A stretch of DNA of 64,000 bases from Mesorhizobium sp. (GTDB taxonomy: Bacteria > Pseudomonadota > Alphaproteobacteria > Rhizobiales > Rhizobiaceae): NCBI GenBank assembly GCA_004020875.1, contig SAPZ01000020.1, positions 52,719 through 116,718 of the forward strand, read 5' to 3'. Below the pieces are notes generated by a model. That model was not told the DNA's origin. It made no database searches and saw nothing but the letters and a program-made list of their open reading frames with translations. Each line of letters begins with the position of its first letter. Position 1 is the stretch's first letter. A program made the translations under genes and the position numbers. Positions 27,646 to 34,965 of this stretch are shown piece after piece.

Positions 27646-27813
27646 ATGGGCGCATCGGTACTCATCGGCATCCTGATCACCTTCCTGGTGGTGATCCTAG
27701 TGCTGTATCTCGTGCAGCGCTTACCGCTCGATGCCCGCGCGCGACAGATCGCGCAAATCATCGTCATCATCATCGGAATCATATCCTTGCTCAGATATCT
27801 TGCGGTCTTCTAG
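27646..27813 (+). CDS. Small two-helix membrane protein (Thivi_2564-like)
   Basis: 55 aa with a strong ACGGAGG site. Two hydrophobic segments (residues 4-23 and 37-52) flank a short polar turn QRLPLDARARQ. The arrangement resembles the Thivi_2564 family of tiny membrane proteins, from memory. The strict EcfG promoter upstream makes it a likely general-stress gene. Confidence 0.7.
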   Translation: MGASVLIGILITFLVVILVLYLVQRLPLDARARQIAQIIVIIIGIISLLRYLAVF

Positions 27814-27857
27814 CCGCGATCCATATTCGGCGCGGGAAACTCCGAAGCCTGGTGTCC

Positions 27858-28163
27858 ATGAGAACCCTATGGATCGCACTCCTTGCCGGCAACTTGTCGA
27901 GTGCCGCTACGCTGCTGTGCGCCGCGAGCACCGCCCACGCCCGGCCGGACACGCGCGCCATGACTTGCGCGGACACGCAGGCGCTGATCAAACTCGACCA
28001 TGCGGTGGTTTTGACCACCGGTCCGGACACTTATGACCGCTTCGTGCGGCAATTCGGCAACGAGTGCGACTGGCCGGAAGTCCCAATATCGACGGCCGTT
28101 CCCGCCAAGGACGGCGAGTGCGGCCTCTATCGGTGCGAGGAGCCGGTCGACCTTCCCGATTGA
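27858..28163 (+). CDS. Exported Cys-containing hypothetical protein
   Basis: 101 aa from ATG 27858; a GTG 6 bp earlier is possible. The signal peptide (MRTLWIALLAGNLSSAATLL) ends near AHA-RPD. The mature part has four Cys (MTCADTQ, NECDWP, GECGLYRCEE) likely forming two disulfides. No family recognised, but the TCADTQALI start of the domain and conserved Cys pattern suggest a real secreted protein. 44 bp after the preceding membrane gene, possibly co-transcribed. Confidence 0.65.
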   Translation: MRTLWIALLAGNLSSAATLLCAASTAHARPDTRAMTCADTQALIKLDHAVVLTTGPDTYDRFVRQFGNECDWPEVPISTAVPAKDGECGLYRCEEPVDLPD

Positions 28164-28187
28164 CAACTGCCTCTTGCGGTCCCGCGC

Positions 28188-28212
28188 GGAACCATAGCAA
28201 CCTCATGCTGTT
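28188..28212 (+). promoter_or_regulatory. Candidate EcfG promoter of the GFA gene
   Basis: GGAAC at 28188-28192, 18 bases, TT at 28211-28212 (-10 TGTT). 68 bp before the GFA start codon. Confidence 0.4.
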
Positions 28213-28279
28213 GAAGGGGCAAGCAGCAGGACTGGCCGGCCGCGAGTTGGTTTTGCGTGTAACAGCGGAGGAACGGCAA

Positions 28280-28759
28280 ATGCCTGAAATCGCACGAACC
28301 GGCAGTTGCTTGTGCGGCGGCGTGCAGTTCCGCGTGGCCGGCGATCCACACCGGGTCGGCCTCTGCCACTGCAAGGATTGCCGCAAGACCAGCGGATCGG
28401 CCTTTCATGCCTATGCCGTGTGGCCGCTGCAAGCGTTCGAAATCAGCGGGATCACCAGCACCTATGGCGCTCGAAGTTTTTGCCCTACATGCGGAAGCCG
28501 CGTTCCATTCGTCGGCGAAGAGGAGGTCGAGGTCACGATCGGCAGCCTTGACGTCGCGCCGACCGAAGGCTTGGTGCCGGAATACGAGCTCTGGATTGGA
28601 AGACGCGAAACCTGGCTGCAGGCCCTCCCCGCGGCACGTCAGTTCGAACATGACCGTGCCGCCGTTGATTCGGTTGCCGGTGATGAAATCGACCCCGGGG
28701 CCGCGGCAGAAGTCGGCCTAGATCGGATCGCTGGCAGACCTAAGTCTGAACGGCGATGA
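28280..28759 (+). CDS. GFA-family (glutathione-dependent formaldehyde-activating type) protein
   Basis: 159 aa with a CGGAGGAACGG site. Zinc ligands follow the GFA/Mss4-like fold: SCLCGGVQF (C-x-C), LCHCKDCRKTSG (C-x-C-x2-C) and FCPTCGSRVPF (C-x2-C). Most GFA proteins are not the true formaldehyde enzyme and their substrates are unknown. The last 45 residues (HDRAAVDSVAGDEIDPGAAA...) extend past the usual end and are low-complexity. Confidence 0.82.
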   Translation: MPEIARTGSCLCGGVQFRVAGDPHRVGLCHCKDCRKTSGSAFHAYAVWPLQAFEISGITSTYGARSFCPTCGSRVPFVGEEEVEVTIGSLDVAPTEGLVPEYELWIGRRETWLQALPAARQFEHDRAAVDSVAGDEIDPGAAAEVGLDRIAGRPKSERR

Positions 28760-28802
28760 CCTTCAGTCCAGGGAACCCTTCCGGCTTCCTGGAAAGGGCT
28801 GG

Positions 28803-29033
28803 CTACCCGATTGAGATGCGAAGATTTTCTCCAAGCTCCGTCTGTTTCAACCACTGGTAGGTTTGCAGGTCAACCGGCCGCCTATAGCATTCGCGCTGGG
28901 TCGTGATCTGCGCGTTTTCAAGCAGCGAAATCCATGGAGCTTTATCCGCTTTGCGGAACGCAAGAATTCTTGGCCGCGCCTCTTTCGTGATGCCACCTTT
29001 TGCCTTGCTTCTCCTCCCGGCCGTTGTGTTCAT
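28803..29033 (-). CDS. Hypothetical basic protein, 76 aa
   Basis: From ATG 29033: MNTTAGRRSKAKGGITKEAR then KADKAPWISLLENAQITTQ. It is a basic N-terminus with a short helical body. The ribosome site is poor and no family is recognised, but the opposite strand offers nothing better and the region is flanked by AT-rich spacer. Treat as tentative. Confidence 0.35.
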   Translation of the reverse strand: MNTTAGRRSKAKGGITKEARPRILAFRKADKAPWISLLENAQITTQRECYRRPVDLQTYQWLKQTELGENLRISIG

Positions 29034-29036
29034 CAC

Positions 29037-29250
29037 CTGAAATACGAAGCCGCGGTTAAATACCGCGAAATCTTTTAAGCTTAAGAAATTTTAGACCATT
29101 GCCCTTCAGGTTGTATAAAAATATGTCGCTCGGACTTGTCAAAGGCAGTAAGCCTTATGATTTCAGACCTTGTACAAAAGGCCACCTTTGTTTCTTTCAT
29201 TTTTTACTACATAGTGCCGCCGAATCTTGAAACCGGACGGGGCGGTTTTC
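29037..29250. other. AT-rich intergenic segment
   Basis: About 210 bp, clearly poorer in GC than the rest of the window (for example the run around 29080-29215), lying between the hypothetical gene and the PAS protein. No gene, hairpin terminator or EcfG promoter is visible. It probably carries the promoter of the PAS gene. Confidence 0.45.
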
Positions 29251-29856
29251 ATGACGTCGGCGCCTGACCACGGCCGAAACATGCATATGCGGAATCCACT
29301 GATTGACGGGTTCGGGACCTGGGACGTCAAGCGTGACCGCGTCTATGGCAACGCCAACGTTTCAGACTATTTCGGCCTGACACTCCACGAATTCTCGCAT
29401 GGTGCATCGTTGGAGCGGCGCATCCAAAGCATCGATGTGGATGACCGGCGCAGGGTCCGGTTGGCGATCCGCAAGACGACAGAACGCAAGTCGGGCTTCA
29501 GGAAAGTCTACAGGGTCCGGTCGCAAAAGATGGGGCTGCGCAAAATCCTGGCCGTCTGCCAATGCTACGTAGATAGCGTGGGCGAGGCAGCACTCTACCC
29601 TGCCTGGTTCGCCGATCTGACTAGGGATGCGACCTCGGAGGAACAATCGCTACGCTGCCCTCGTCTTCGTTCATGGCCGCTATCCGATTGGGCGCGCAAA
29701 ATATCGGCCTTTCCGCATGATGTACAACAGGTTCGTTGGCCGGGCGTCCGTGCAACCGGGTGCAACCACGCCGCGCCACGTCATGATATTCGTGCAAGCA
29801 TAGTGATCCAGACTGACCGCGCAGACACTTGGGGGGGCACCTATGGACCAGCCTAG
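29251..29856 (+). CDS. PAS-domain protein with possibly frameshifted C-terminus
   Basis: From ATG 29251 (a TTG at 29227 is also open). A PAS_3-like fold is readable: NPLIDGFGTWDVKRDRVYGN (strands A-B), YFGLTLHEFSHGASLERRIQ, IDVDDRRRVRLAIRKTTE, and KVYRVRSQKMGLRKILAVCQ. After about residue 128 (DLTRDATSEEQ, near 29645) the composition changes to a Cys/Trp/Arg-rich string with no PAS-associated look. An overlapping frame there reads NRYAALVFVHGRYPIGRAK, so a frameshift near 29640 is possible. It overlaps the next start by 14 bp. Confidence 0.55.
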   Translation: MTSAPDHGRNMHMRNPLIDGFGTWDVKRDRVYGNANVSDYFGLTLHEFSHGASLERRIQSIDVDDRRRVRLAIRKTTERKSGFRKVYRVRSQKMGLRKILAVCQCYVDSVGEAALYPAWFADLTRDATSEEQSLRCPRLRSWPLSDWARKISAFPHDVQQVRWPGVRATGCNHAAPRHDIRASIVIQTDRADTWGGTYGPA

Positions 29857-30034
29857 CAAAATGGAAAACCTGCAGTTTGCACAGGGAATATTGCGAGAAC
29901 TTCGCCAGAAGGCCGAAGCCGACGGCGAAAAACTTCTGACCTATCTCATCGACATGGCTTACCTTGAGGCCAGCGACCGCATCCGCGCCCACTGGATCGG
30001 CCACGAACATGAAAGCCGCCGTGCCAAGGGCTGA
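29843..30034 (+). CDS. Small helical protein, 63 aa
   Basis: MDQPSKMENLQFAQGILREL continues as an amphipathic helix (RQKAEADGEKLLTYLIDMAY) and a charged end (HEHESRRAKG). A strong GGGGGG-type site precedes the ATG. It resembles small alphaproteobacterial regulators or adaptor peptides of unknown function. It overlaps the PAS gene's 3' end, which suggests coupling. Confidence 0.65.
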   Translation: MDQPSKMENLQFAQGILRELRQKAEADGEKLLTYLIDMAYLEASDRIRAHWIGHEHESRRAKG

Positions 30035-30164
30035 GCCGCCCAAGGCGATCCGGACGATGCGCGCCGCGGTTTTCTGTGCGGAATTTTTCCTGAACCGATA
30101 CATGAGCGGTTCAGCGTTTCGTCAGTGGCCGGATCGCCCTGGCCCAGCGAGGCATCCTGAACGC

Positions 30165-30200
30165 AAAAAAGCCCGCCATGCCTCTTCGGCATGGCGGGCT
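30165..30200 (-). terminator. Terminator of msrA
   Basis: A 13-bp perfect stem (30170-30182 with 30188-30200), 5-nt loop, followed on the minus strand by a run of six T. It lies 50 bp beyond the msrA stop. Confidence 0.85.
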
Positions 30201-30249
30201 GAATCTCGGGTGATCAGGGCTAGCTAAATGCAATAACCTCGCCGCCGAT

Positions 30250-30771
30250 CTATGATGCGGCAGCCTTTTGGCGAACCGGAAGCTTCCACCCCGGCCGTGC
30301 GAAATGGCAAGTGTAGCCGTTGGGATAGCGTTCCAGATAGTCCTGGTGCTCGGGCTCGGCTTCCCAGAACGGGCCTACCGGAGCAAGCTCGGTGACGACC
30401 TTGCCCGGCCACAGGCCGGACGCGTCGACGTCGGCGATCGTGTCCTCGGCGACCCGCTTCTGCTCGTCGCTGGTGTAGTAGATCGCCGAACGATAGCTCA
30501 TGCCGATGTCGTTGCCCTGGCGGTCCTTCGTCGTCGGATCATGGATCTGGAAGAAGAATTCGAGCAGCGTGCGGAAACTGGTCCTGGCCGGGTCGAAGAT
30601 GATTTCGATTGCCTCGGCGTGAGTGCCGTGGTTGCGATAGGTCGCGTTGGCGACATCGCCGCCGCTGTAGCCGACCCGCGTTGAAATGACGCCTGGCAAG
30701 CGTCGGATCAAATCCTGCATGCCCCAGAAGCAGCCGCCGGCAAGGACTGCGCGCTCGGTGGAAGAAGCCAT
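30250..30771 (-). CDS. msrA: Peptide methionine sulfoxide reductase A
   Basis: 173 aa. Reduces methionine-S-sulfoxide in proteins using thioredoxin. The catalytic motif GGCFWG is at residues 12-17 (nucleophilic Cys near 14), followed by [13 protein letters not shown] and the glutamates of [11 protein letters not shown]. No MsrB domain is fused. An AAAGGAGG site lies upstream. No EcfG promoter seen for it, although it sits in the stress-gene stretch. Confidence 0.95.
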   Translation of the reverse strand: MASSTERAVLAGGCFWGMQDLIRRLPGVISTRVGYSGGDVANATYRNHGTHAEAIEIIFDPARTSFRTLLEFFFQIHDPTTKDRQGNDIGMSYRSAIYYTSDEQKRVAEDTIADVDASGLWPGKVVTELAPVGPFWEAEPEHQDYLERYPNGYTCHFARPGWKLPVRQKAAAS

Positions 30772-30936
30772 GTCACACCTCCTTTGGATTGCTCCATAGA
30801 TAGGCGTTGTGGCTGGCTACTTCCAGCGGCTCGAGTAGTCGTCCGCCAAGGCTTGGCCGATTGCGCCATGATTGGTCGGTCACCGAAGGCGAACACCCGC
30901 CGGCAAGTGCTCGGCGGGTGTTCGAAATTGCGGTGA

Positions 30937-31137
30937 TCAGCGCTCCCGGCCCCGGCCGCCGTGGTCGTGATCATGGCCGCCGCCAAGGCAGGCCCCGTCG
31001 CCGAGGCCGCAGCAGCGACCGCTCCAAAGCTTGTTCGTCGAAGTGTTGCCGCATCCTTGCTGGTCGGCCATTGCCGAACCGGCAAATGCAGCGACGGCGA
31101 CAAAGGCAAGAAGAGTATTGCGAAGCATTTTGGTCAT
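30937..31137 (-). CDS. Small exported Gly/His/Cys-rich protein
   Basis: 66 aa with GGAGGAATCCAG before the ATG. Signal peptide MTKMLRNTLLAFVAVAAFAG, cut near AMA-D. The mature peptide is about 40 aa, with Cys at QGCGNT, RCCGLG and GACLGG, and ends in HDHDHGG, a His/Asp metal-binding-like tail. It looks like a small periplasmic metal-binding or disulfide peptide; function unknown. Confidence 0.6.
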   Translation of the reverse strand: MTKMLRNTLLAFVAVAAFAGSAMADQQGCGNTSTNKLWSGRCCGLGDGACLGGGHDHDHGGRGRER

Positions 31138-31282
31138 CTGGATTCCTCCGTGTAATGAATGTCCATTTGCAGCGATATGTCGCTTGAGAACATGAAATGG
31201 TTCACGAAGTTCTCGGAAAATGCCGTTGCGCCTGTATCACTATCTCGAAAACCTGCTCACCGCGGCTCTGCCCCCGCCGCGA

Positions 31283-31609
31283 TCACTCGCAGGATTTCGA
31301 TTTGAATCTTCGGATCACCACCTCGAAGACGATGTCCGAAATCCACATGGCCGAGACGCCGATCAGGAAGGCGGCGGCGAGCGTGGTGGTGTCGTCGGCG
31401 GCGTTGGGCATCGGCAAGCCGCTTGCCTGAACCCAGGCGACGGCAGGCAATGTCAGATAGGCGGCGGCCAAGGCGCCGCAGATGGGCGAGGCAATCATCT
31501 CGCGCAGCTTGTAGCGATGGCGCGACAGCGCCCGCAGTACACCGCCGGCGAGCCCCGCCGCCACGACCTGGCCCTTGATGCCCAGAAGATCGAAAATGTC
31601 ATGCATCAC
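31283..31609 (-). CDS. Holin-like phage membrane protein
   Basis: 108 aa with three hydrophobic stretches (about residues 12-26, 40-62, 78-97) and a basic C-terminus VVIRRFKSKSC, a holin-like layout. It is the last gene of the phage lysis cassette; its start overlaps the stop of the Rz1-like gene by 4 bp. The holin assignment rests on topology and position. Confidence 0.6.
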   Translation of the reverse strand: MMHDIFDLLGIKGQVVAAGLAGGVLRALSRHRYKLREMIASPICGALAAAYLTLPAVAWVQASGLPMPNAADDTTTLAAAFLIGVSAMWISDIVFEVVIRRFKSKSCE

Positions 31610-31800
31610 GGCCTCCAGCCACAGAGCTTCTCGCCCTTGCGGTTGTGCGCAAGCAGCGCTCTCGCCTCCTGATCCGACAGCCTTTCGACAACCCTGGCGG
31701 AGAGGCGCATAGGCGCGGCGGCGGCGCAGAAACCGACTCTGGCCGTCGTGCAGCCGGCAAGCGCGGCGACGGTCGCTGCGAGGATCAATCCCTTGCCCAT
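31606..31800 (-). CDS. Rz1-like small outer-membrane lipoprotein (o-spanin)
   Basis: 64 aa. A lipoprotein signal MGKGLILAATVAALAGCTTA gives the lipobox LAGC with Cys at residue 16; the mature part is 48 aa, ending LLAHNRKGEKLCGWRP. It overlaps the end of the Rz-like gene in another frame by 16 bp, the overlapping layout of spanin pairs. I infer that it spans to the outer membrane with the inner partner encoded at 31785. Confidence 0.6.
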   Translation of the reverse strand: MGKGLILAATVAALAGCTTARVGFCAAAAPMRLSARVVERLSDQEARALLAHNRKGEKLCGWRP

Positions 31801-32024
31801 GACTTCAGCTCCTTCCTGACCGCTTCAGCAGGCAGGGCGCCGATGTCGTTGTCGACCTGGTCGGCGATATTGCGGGCCGCGGCCTCCGCCTCTGCCTGTT
31901 TGTTTCGTTCGGCCCTTGCGCCCGCAAGGCGCTGGTGAAAGCCCCAGCCGAGCGTGCCGACAAGGCCGGCGCCGATGGCCAGGATCGTCGGATTGGTGAG
32001 AAGCCATGCCAGCAGCGCGCTCAT
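31785..32024 (-). CDS. Rz-like inner-membrane protein (i-spanin)
   Basis: 79 aa with one N-terminal membrane helix (LLTNPTILAIGAGLVGTLGW) and a charged, coiled-coil periplasmic part (ARAERNKQAEAEAAARNIAD ... KELKSWARD). This matches phage i-spanins, which join an o-spanin to disrupt the outer membrane during lysis. The start overlaps the preceding 36-aa gene in ATGA, and its own end overlaps the Rz1-like gene. Confidence 0.65.
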   Translation of the reverse strand: MSALLAWLLTNPTILAIGAGLVGTLGWGFHQRLAGARAERNKQAEAEAAARNIADQVDNDIGALPAEAVRKELKSWARD

Positions 32025-32131
32025 AGCAGCGCTCCGATGACAAGGCCGGCGGCGAAGCAGGTGGCGCCCACGATCACATACGGCCTGGCGGCCTCAATGC
32101 AGGCGGCGAGCAGACCTTGCAGATTTCCCAT
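32021..32131 (-). CDS. 36-aa membrane peptide of the lysis cassette
   Basis: MGNLQGLLAACIEAARPYVI followed by VGATCFAAGLVIGALL: one membrane helix. It overlaps the next gene by 4 bp (ATGA) and lies 2 bp after the upstream gene's stop, so the spacing alone argues that it is translated. It may be a pinholin or antiholin; that is speculative. Confidence 0.6.
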   Translation of the reverse strand: MGNLQGLLAACIEAARPYVIVGATCFAAGLVIGALL

Positions 32132-32133
32132 GG

Positions 32134-32337
32134 TCAGTGCTCCCAGCCGAACCGGCGCGCGAGCAGATGCCACCACTCGGCCGCGCCGGCGATGGCAAGA
32201 CCAAGACCGGTCTCCAGCGCCATCTGGATATCGGGATCGGCGGAAAACGCCGAGGCATCGTCGGCGCCCAGAAGGCCCCGGGCGACAAGCACGCCCGCGC
32301 CATAGCGCAGGGCGATGCGGATGATGACGGCAATCAT
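32134..32337 (-). CDS. Small phage-type protein, 67 aa
   Basis: MIAVIIRIALRYGAGVLVAR, an acidic middle (GADDASAFSADPDIQMALE), then GLGLAIAGAAEWWHLLARRFGW. It has an amphipathic plus membrane-like helix layout that I recall from hypothetical genes next to endolysins in rhizobial prophages. Its ATG overlaps the stop of the chimeric gene in ATGA, and it leads the lysis cassette. Confidence 0.6.
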   Translation of the reverse strand: MIAVIIRIALRYGAGVLVARGLLGADDASAFSADPDIQMALETGLGLAIAGAAEWWHLLARRFGWEH

Positions 32338-33482
32338 TGGCAGAGCACTCCGAGGAGATTGCAGGGAAGATGCGCGGCCCAGGCGGTGAGCGAGCCGAGC
32401 GCCAGCGCGATCAGAGCGAGGATGCCGGCTGCCTTGGCGGGCGATGCGGATTTGGGCGGCGCGGCCGGCGCCTCGGCGCCGGCATGCTGCCCTGCGTCGG
32501 CCGGCGGCGCGGTCGGCGCCAAAGCATCGCTGGATGCTCGCGCTGGCGGTATCGTCGTCAGCGATGCTGCCGATATCAGCAGCGCCTGCCGGCGCACCGA
32601 GGCGACACGCACGCTCCAGCCCCGACCGAAGCTCGGCCAGGTCGGCAGCTTTTCGAGGAAGGCGAGCCGCGCGTCGCAGAGCGCGTCGATGACGACGCCG
32701 GCCGGTTTTGCCCCCGCCGCGGCGAGGGTGGCCGGGCCGATGCGGCCGTCCTGGACAACGCCGAGCACGGCTTGAAGATATTTCGCCGCCCTGCCCGGCC
32801 CGCTGTTCACAGCGAAGTCGAAGACGGCGTAGTCGATGCCATCGGGCAGGTCGGCGCCGGCTACCGCATCCCAATAGAAGCAGCGGTAGAGACGGAACTC
32901 CTCGAACCAGGCGTGGAGCGTCGAAAAAACCTTGAAGCGGCCGGAGTGCATGCGGTCGAGCATGTCCATCAGGCCAGCCTCGACCGAGACGGAGCCATCC
33001 GCGAAGCGGGCGTGGCCGGTGAGCATGCTCAGCCCATGCGCGGCATATTGCTTGGCAAGCGCCACGCCGGCGCCCTCCAGCGTCTCGCGGCGGCCGTCGC
33101 GCGGCCAGGCGAAGGGCAGCCATTCGCCCCAGGCCTTCAGCGCCAGCGCCTGCATCGCGGGCGTCTGCTGGGAAGCGCGATGGGCCTTGGTCACGTAGAC
33201 GACATCAGCCTCGGTGTCCCAGGCCAGTTCTATCGCAGCGGAAGGATGGTCCCAGCCGAAATCGAGCGCGCCGATGCGCGGCCACCAGCGCGGCAGCTTG
33301 AACGGCTCGCAGGCGATCAACTCCTCCGCCACCGGGAAGATGCGGCCGGAGCCCAGTACTGGAATGCCCTTGGCCCGAGCTTCCCTCTCGTGCTCGGGGT
33401 ATGCCGCGATGATCTCAGCGCGCTGCTGGGGCGAATAGTGCCCGGCATCGTTGATGGTCATGAAGGTAACGTGGCGGGACAT
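32334..33482 (-). pseudogene. In-frame chimera: terminase large subunit C-terminus fused to truncated GH108 endolysin
   Basis: 382 codons, open throughout. Residues 1 to about 200 are the nuclease half of a phage/GTA large terminase (VTFMTINDAGHYSPQQRAEI, GSGRIFPVAEE, the nuclease Asp in RIGALDFGWDHPSAA, end HAWFEEFRLY). From RCFYWDAVAGADLPDGIDYA to RRQALLIS it is the second half of a GH108 (ZliS/secretion activator-type) lysozyme with its PG_binding_3 region. A Pro/Ala linker and C-terminal membrane helix (ILALIALALGSLTAWAAHL) follow. The GH108 N-terminus with the catalytic Glu is gone. A deletion removing portal, capsid and tail genes best explains the join. GGAG precedes the ATG at 33482, so it could still be translated. 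Confidence 0.7.
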
Positions 33483-33493
33483 GGCAACTCCAG

Positions 33494-33667
33494 TTCCTCG
33501 CCCCGCGAGAGCGGGGAGAGGTGGCGCGGCGAAGCCGCGACGGAGAGGGGCAGCGCCGACGTTTGATGGAAGAGCGGAAAGCTATTCGTAGGGGCTGTCG
33601 CTCTACGAAGGCCCCTCTCCGGCCGCTGCGCGGCCACCTCTCCCCCCGCTTCGCGCGGGGCGAGGAA
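33494..33667. repeat. Palindromic intergenic repeat, copy 1
   Basis: 174 bp bounded by TTCCTCGCCCC and GGGGCGAGGAA. The two halves are inverted and each contains small hairpins (CCCCGC/GCGGGG, CGCGGC/GCCGCG, GGCCGC/GCGGCC). It is closely similar to the copy at 34123-34288, including the spacer, and related to 38526-38757. It lies inside the broken terminase gene, just downstream of the lipoprotein gene. Confidence 0.8.
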
Positions 33668-33671
33668 AAGA

Positions 33672-34025
33672 TCAGCCCTTATACCCTTCGTTGGCGCAGT
33701 CGTTCTTCCAGGCCCAGTCGAAATCGGCCTGCGACATGGACGAGCCGAGGCCCGGTTCTACATAAGGCCCGGCGCCGTCGATATAGACGATGAAGCGCGC
33801 TTGCTTGGTGAAGATGCCGACCTTGCTTGTGACGACGCCGCAGGTCTGTCCGGTCGCGTTGTCGCCGGTGAGGTCAACATGCGAGAATGTCGCCTCCGGA
33901 TTGTTGACCAGGCGACGCATCTTGGCCTCGGCCGCCGCGATCGCATCGGCGCGCCAGTCGCCGCTGGAGCCGGAACAGGCCGAAAGCAGCGCGCAGGCAA
34001 GAAGCAGGTTCGGTAAAGGTCGCAT
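33672..34025 (-). CDS. Exported lipoprotein between two repeats
   Basis: 117 aa. Lipoprotein signal MRPLPNLLLACALLSACSGS with lipobox LSAC (Cys at residue 17). The mature domain has GQTCGVVTSKVGIFTKQARF and FDWAWKNDC, a likely disulfide pair. GGAG precedes the ATG. It has no phage look and is framed on both sides by copies of the same palindromic repeat, all within the terminase gene. Function unknown. Confidence 0.75.
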   Translation of the reverse strand: MRPLPNLLLACALLSACSGSSGDWRADAIAAAEAKMRRLVNNPEATFSHVDLTGDNATGQTCGVVTSKVGIFTKQARFIVYIDGAGPYVEPGLGSSMSQADFDWAWKNDCANEGYKG

Positions 34026-34122
34026 GTCGGCTCCGGATCGCGGCCGAAAACTACTCGACCTTCGGTTGCAGCCAAAGCAGCATCGCCAATCATGGTTTCA
34101 GCGCGGTTTCGCGAAGCGCTCG

Positions 34123-34288
34123 TTCCTCGCCCCACGCAAGTGGGGAGAGGTGGCGCGGCGAAGCCGCGACGGAGAGGGGCAGCGCCAGCGTTTGACAAAG
34201 AACGGAAAGCTACTCGTTAAGCTTGTCGCCCTACGAAATCCCCCTCTCCGGCCGCTGCGCGGCCACCCCGCCTTGCGGGGGCGAGGAA
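34123..34288. repeat. Palindromic intergenic repeat, copy 2
   Basis: 166 bp, same ends and hairpin order as copy 1 at 33494-33667, and same orientation. Its right end forms the new 3' end of the terminase N-terminal fragment, which reads into it before a stop at 34231. Confidence 0.8.
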
Positions 34289-34965
34289 CCCAGGCCTTGA
34301 ACCGCATCCGCGCTCAAAAACCTCAGCACCACATCTGACATCCCAAGCAGCGGCGTGAAGGTCACGATCGTGATGCCATCCGTTGCATTGGTGCGCGTCA
34401 GCCCTTCGGAATAGATGTCCAGCGGCGGCTCCTCGTCGAACCAGACGCCATGCAGCGTCTCGCCCTGCCATTTCTCGCGGCCCTTCTCGTAGCTCTTGAA
34501 GGAGAGCACGCTTTCGCCGGCCTGCACGTCGCCGCCGCCACCCCAGCGCACGACGACGCTGTCCAGCGCTCCGGGCGCGCCGCGGCCCATCACCGTGCCG
34601 GCGATGGCATTGGCCGGGATCATGCCGGTTCCCCATTCGCCCTGCTGCTGCGGCGGGCCGACCAGCACGCGCTGCGGATTGTCGCGCGTGCCTTCGCCGG
34701 TGACGCCGGCGGCCCAGAGCCTGACGGGCTGGTCGAAGACTTTGCCTGCCCACCAGCCGGGATAGCGGCCGGTGAGGTGCATGGCCCATTCGGCGCCCCC
34801 TGCCCTGGTCTTGCCGAGCTGATTGCCGGCCATGAACAGGCGCTCCCGGTGCGTCGCGCCCGCCGCGTGAAAGGCGGCCTGCCTTTCGTATGGCGCGTAG
34901 GCGGCAAGGAGATTACGGCGCCGCCTTCGGTCCAATTCCTCGAGCAGCGCCAGATAGGTCTGCAT
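34231..34965 (-). pseudogene. Terminase large subunit, N-terminal ATPase fragment
   Basis: From ATG 34965 (MQTYLALLEELDRRRRRNLL) the ATPase half of a phage/GTA large terminase is intact. Walker A is ERLFMAGNQLGKTRAGG and Walker B is LHGVWFDEEPP, with the coupling motif TIVTFTPLLG. After FLSADAVQGL the frame runs into repeat copy 2 (GSSPPQGGVAAQRPERG) and stops. The nuclease half resumes about 800 bp on at 33482. As DNA packaging needs both halves, the gene is broken. Confidence 0.8.

Noticed and set aside
32337-33566. 409-codon plus-strand frame
   Set aside because: Antisense to the terminase-endolysin chimera, whose minus-strand frame has clear phage motifs.
33494-34288. Repeats considered as a CRISPR array
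   Set aside because: Only two large palindromic units with a gene between them; no short regular repeat-spacer pattern and no cas genes.
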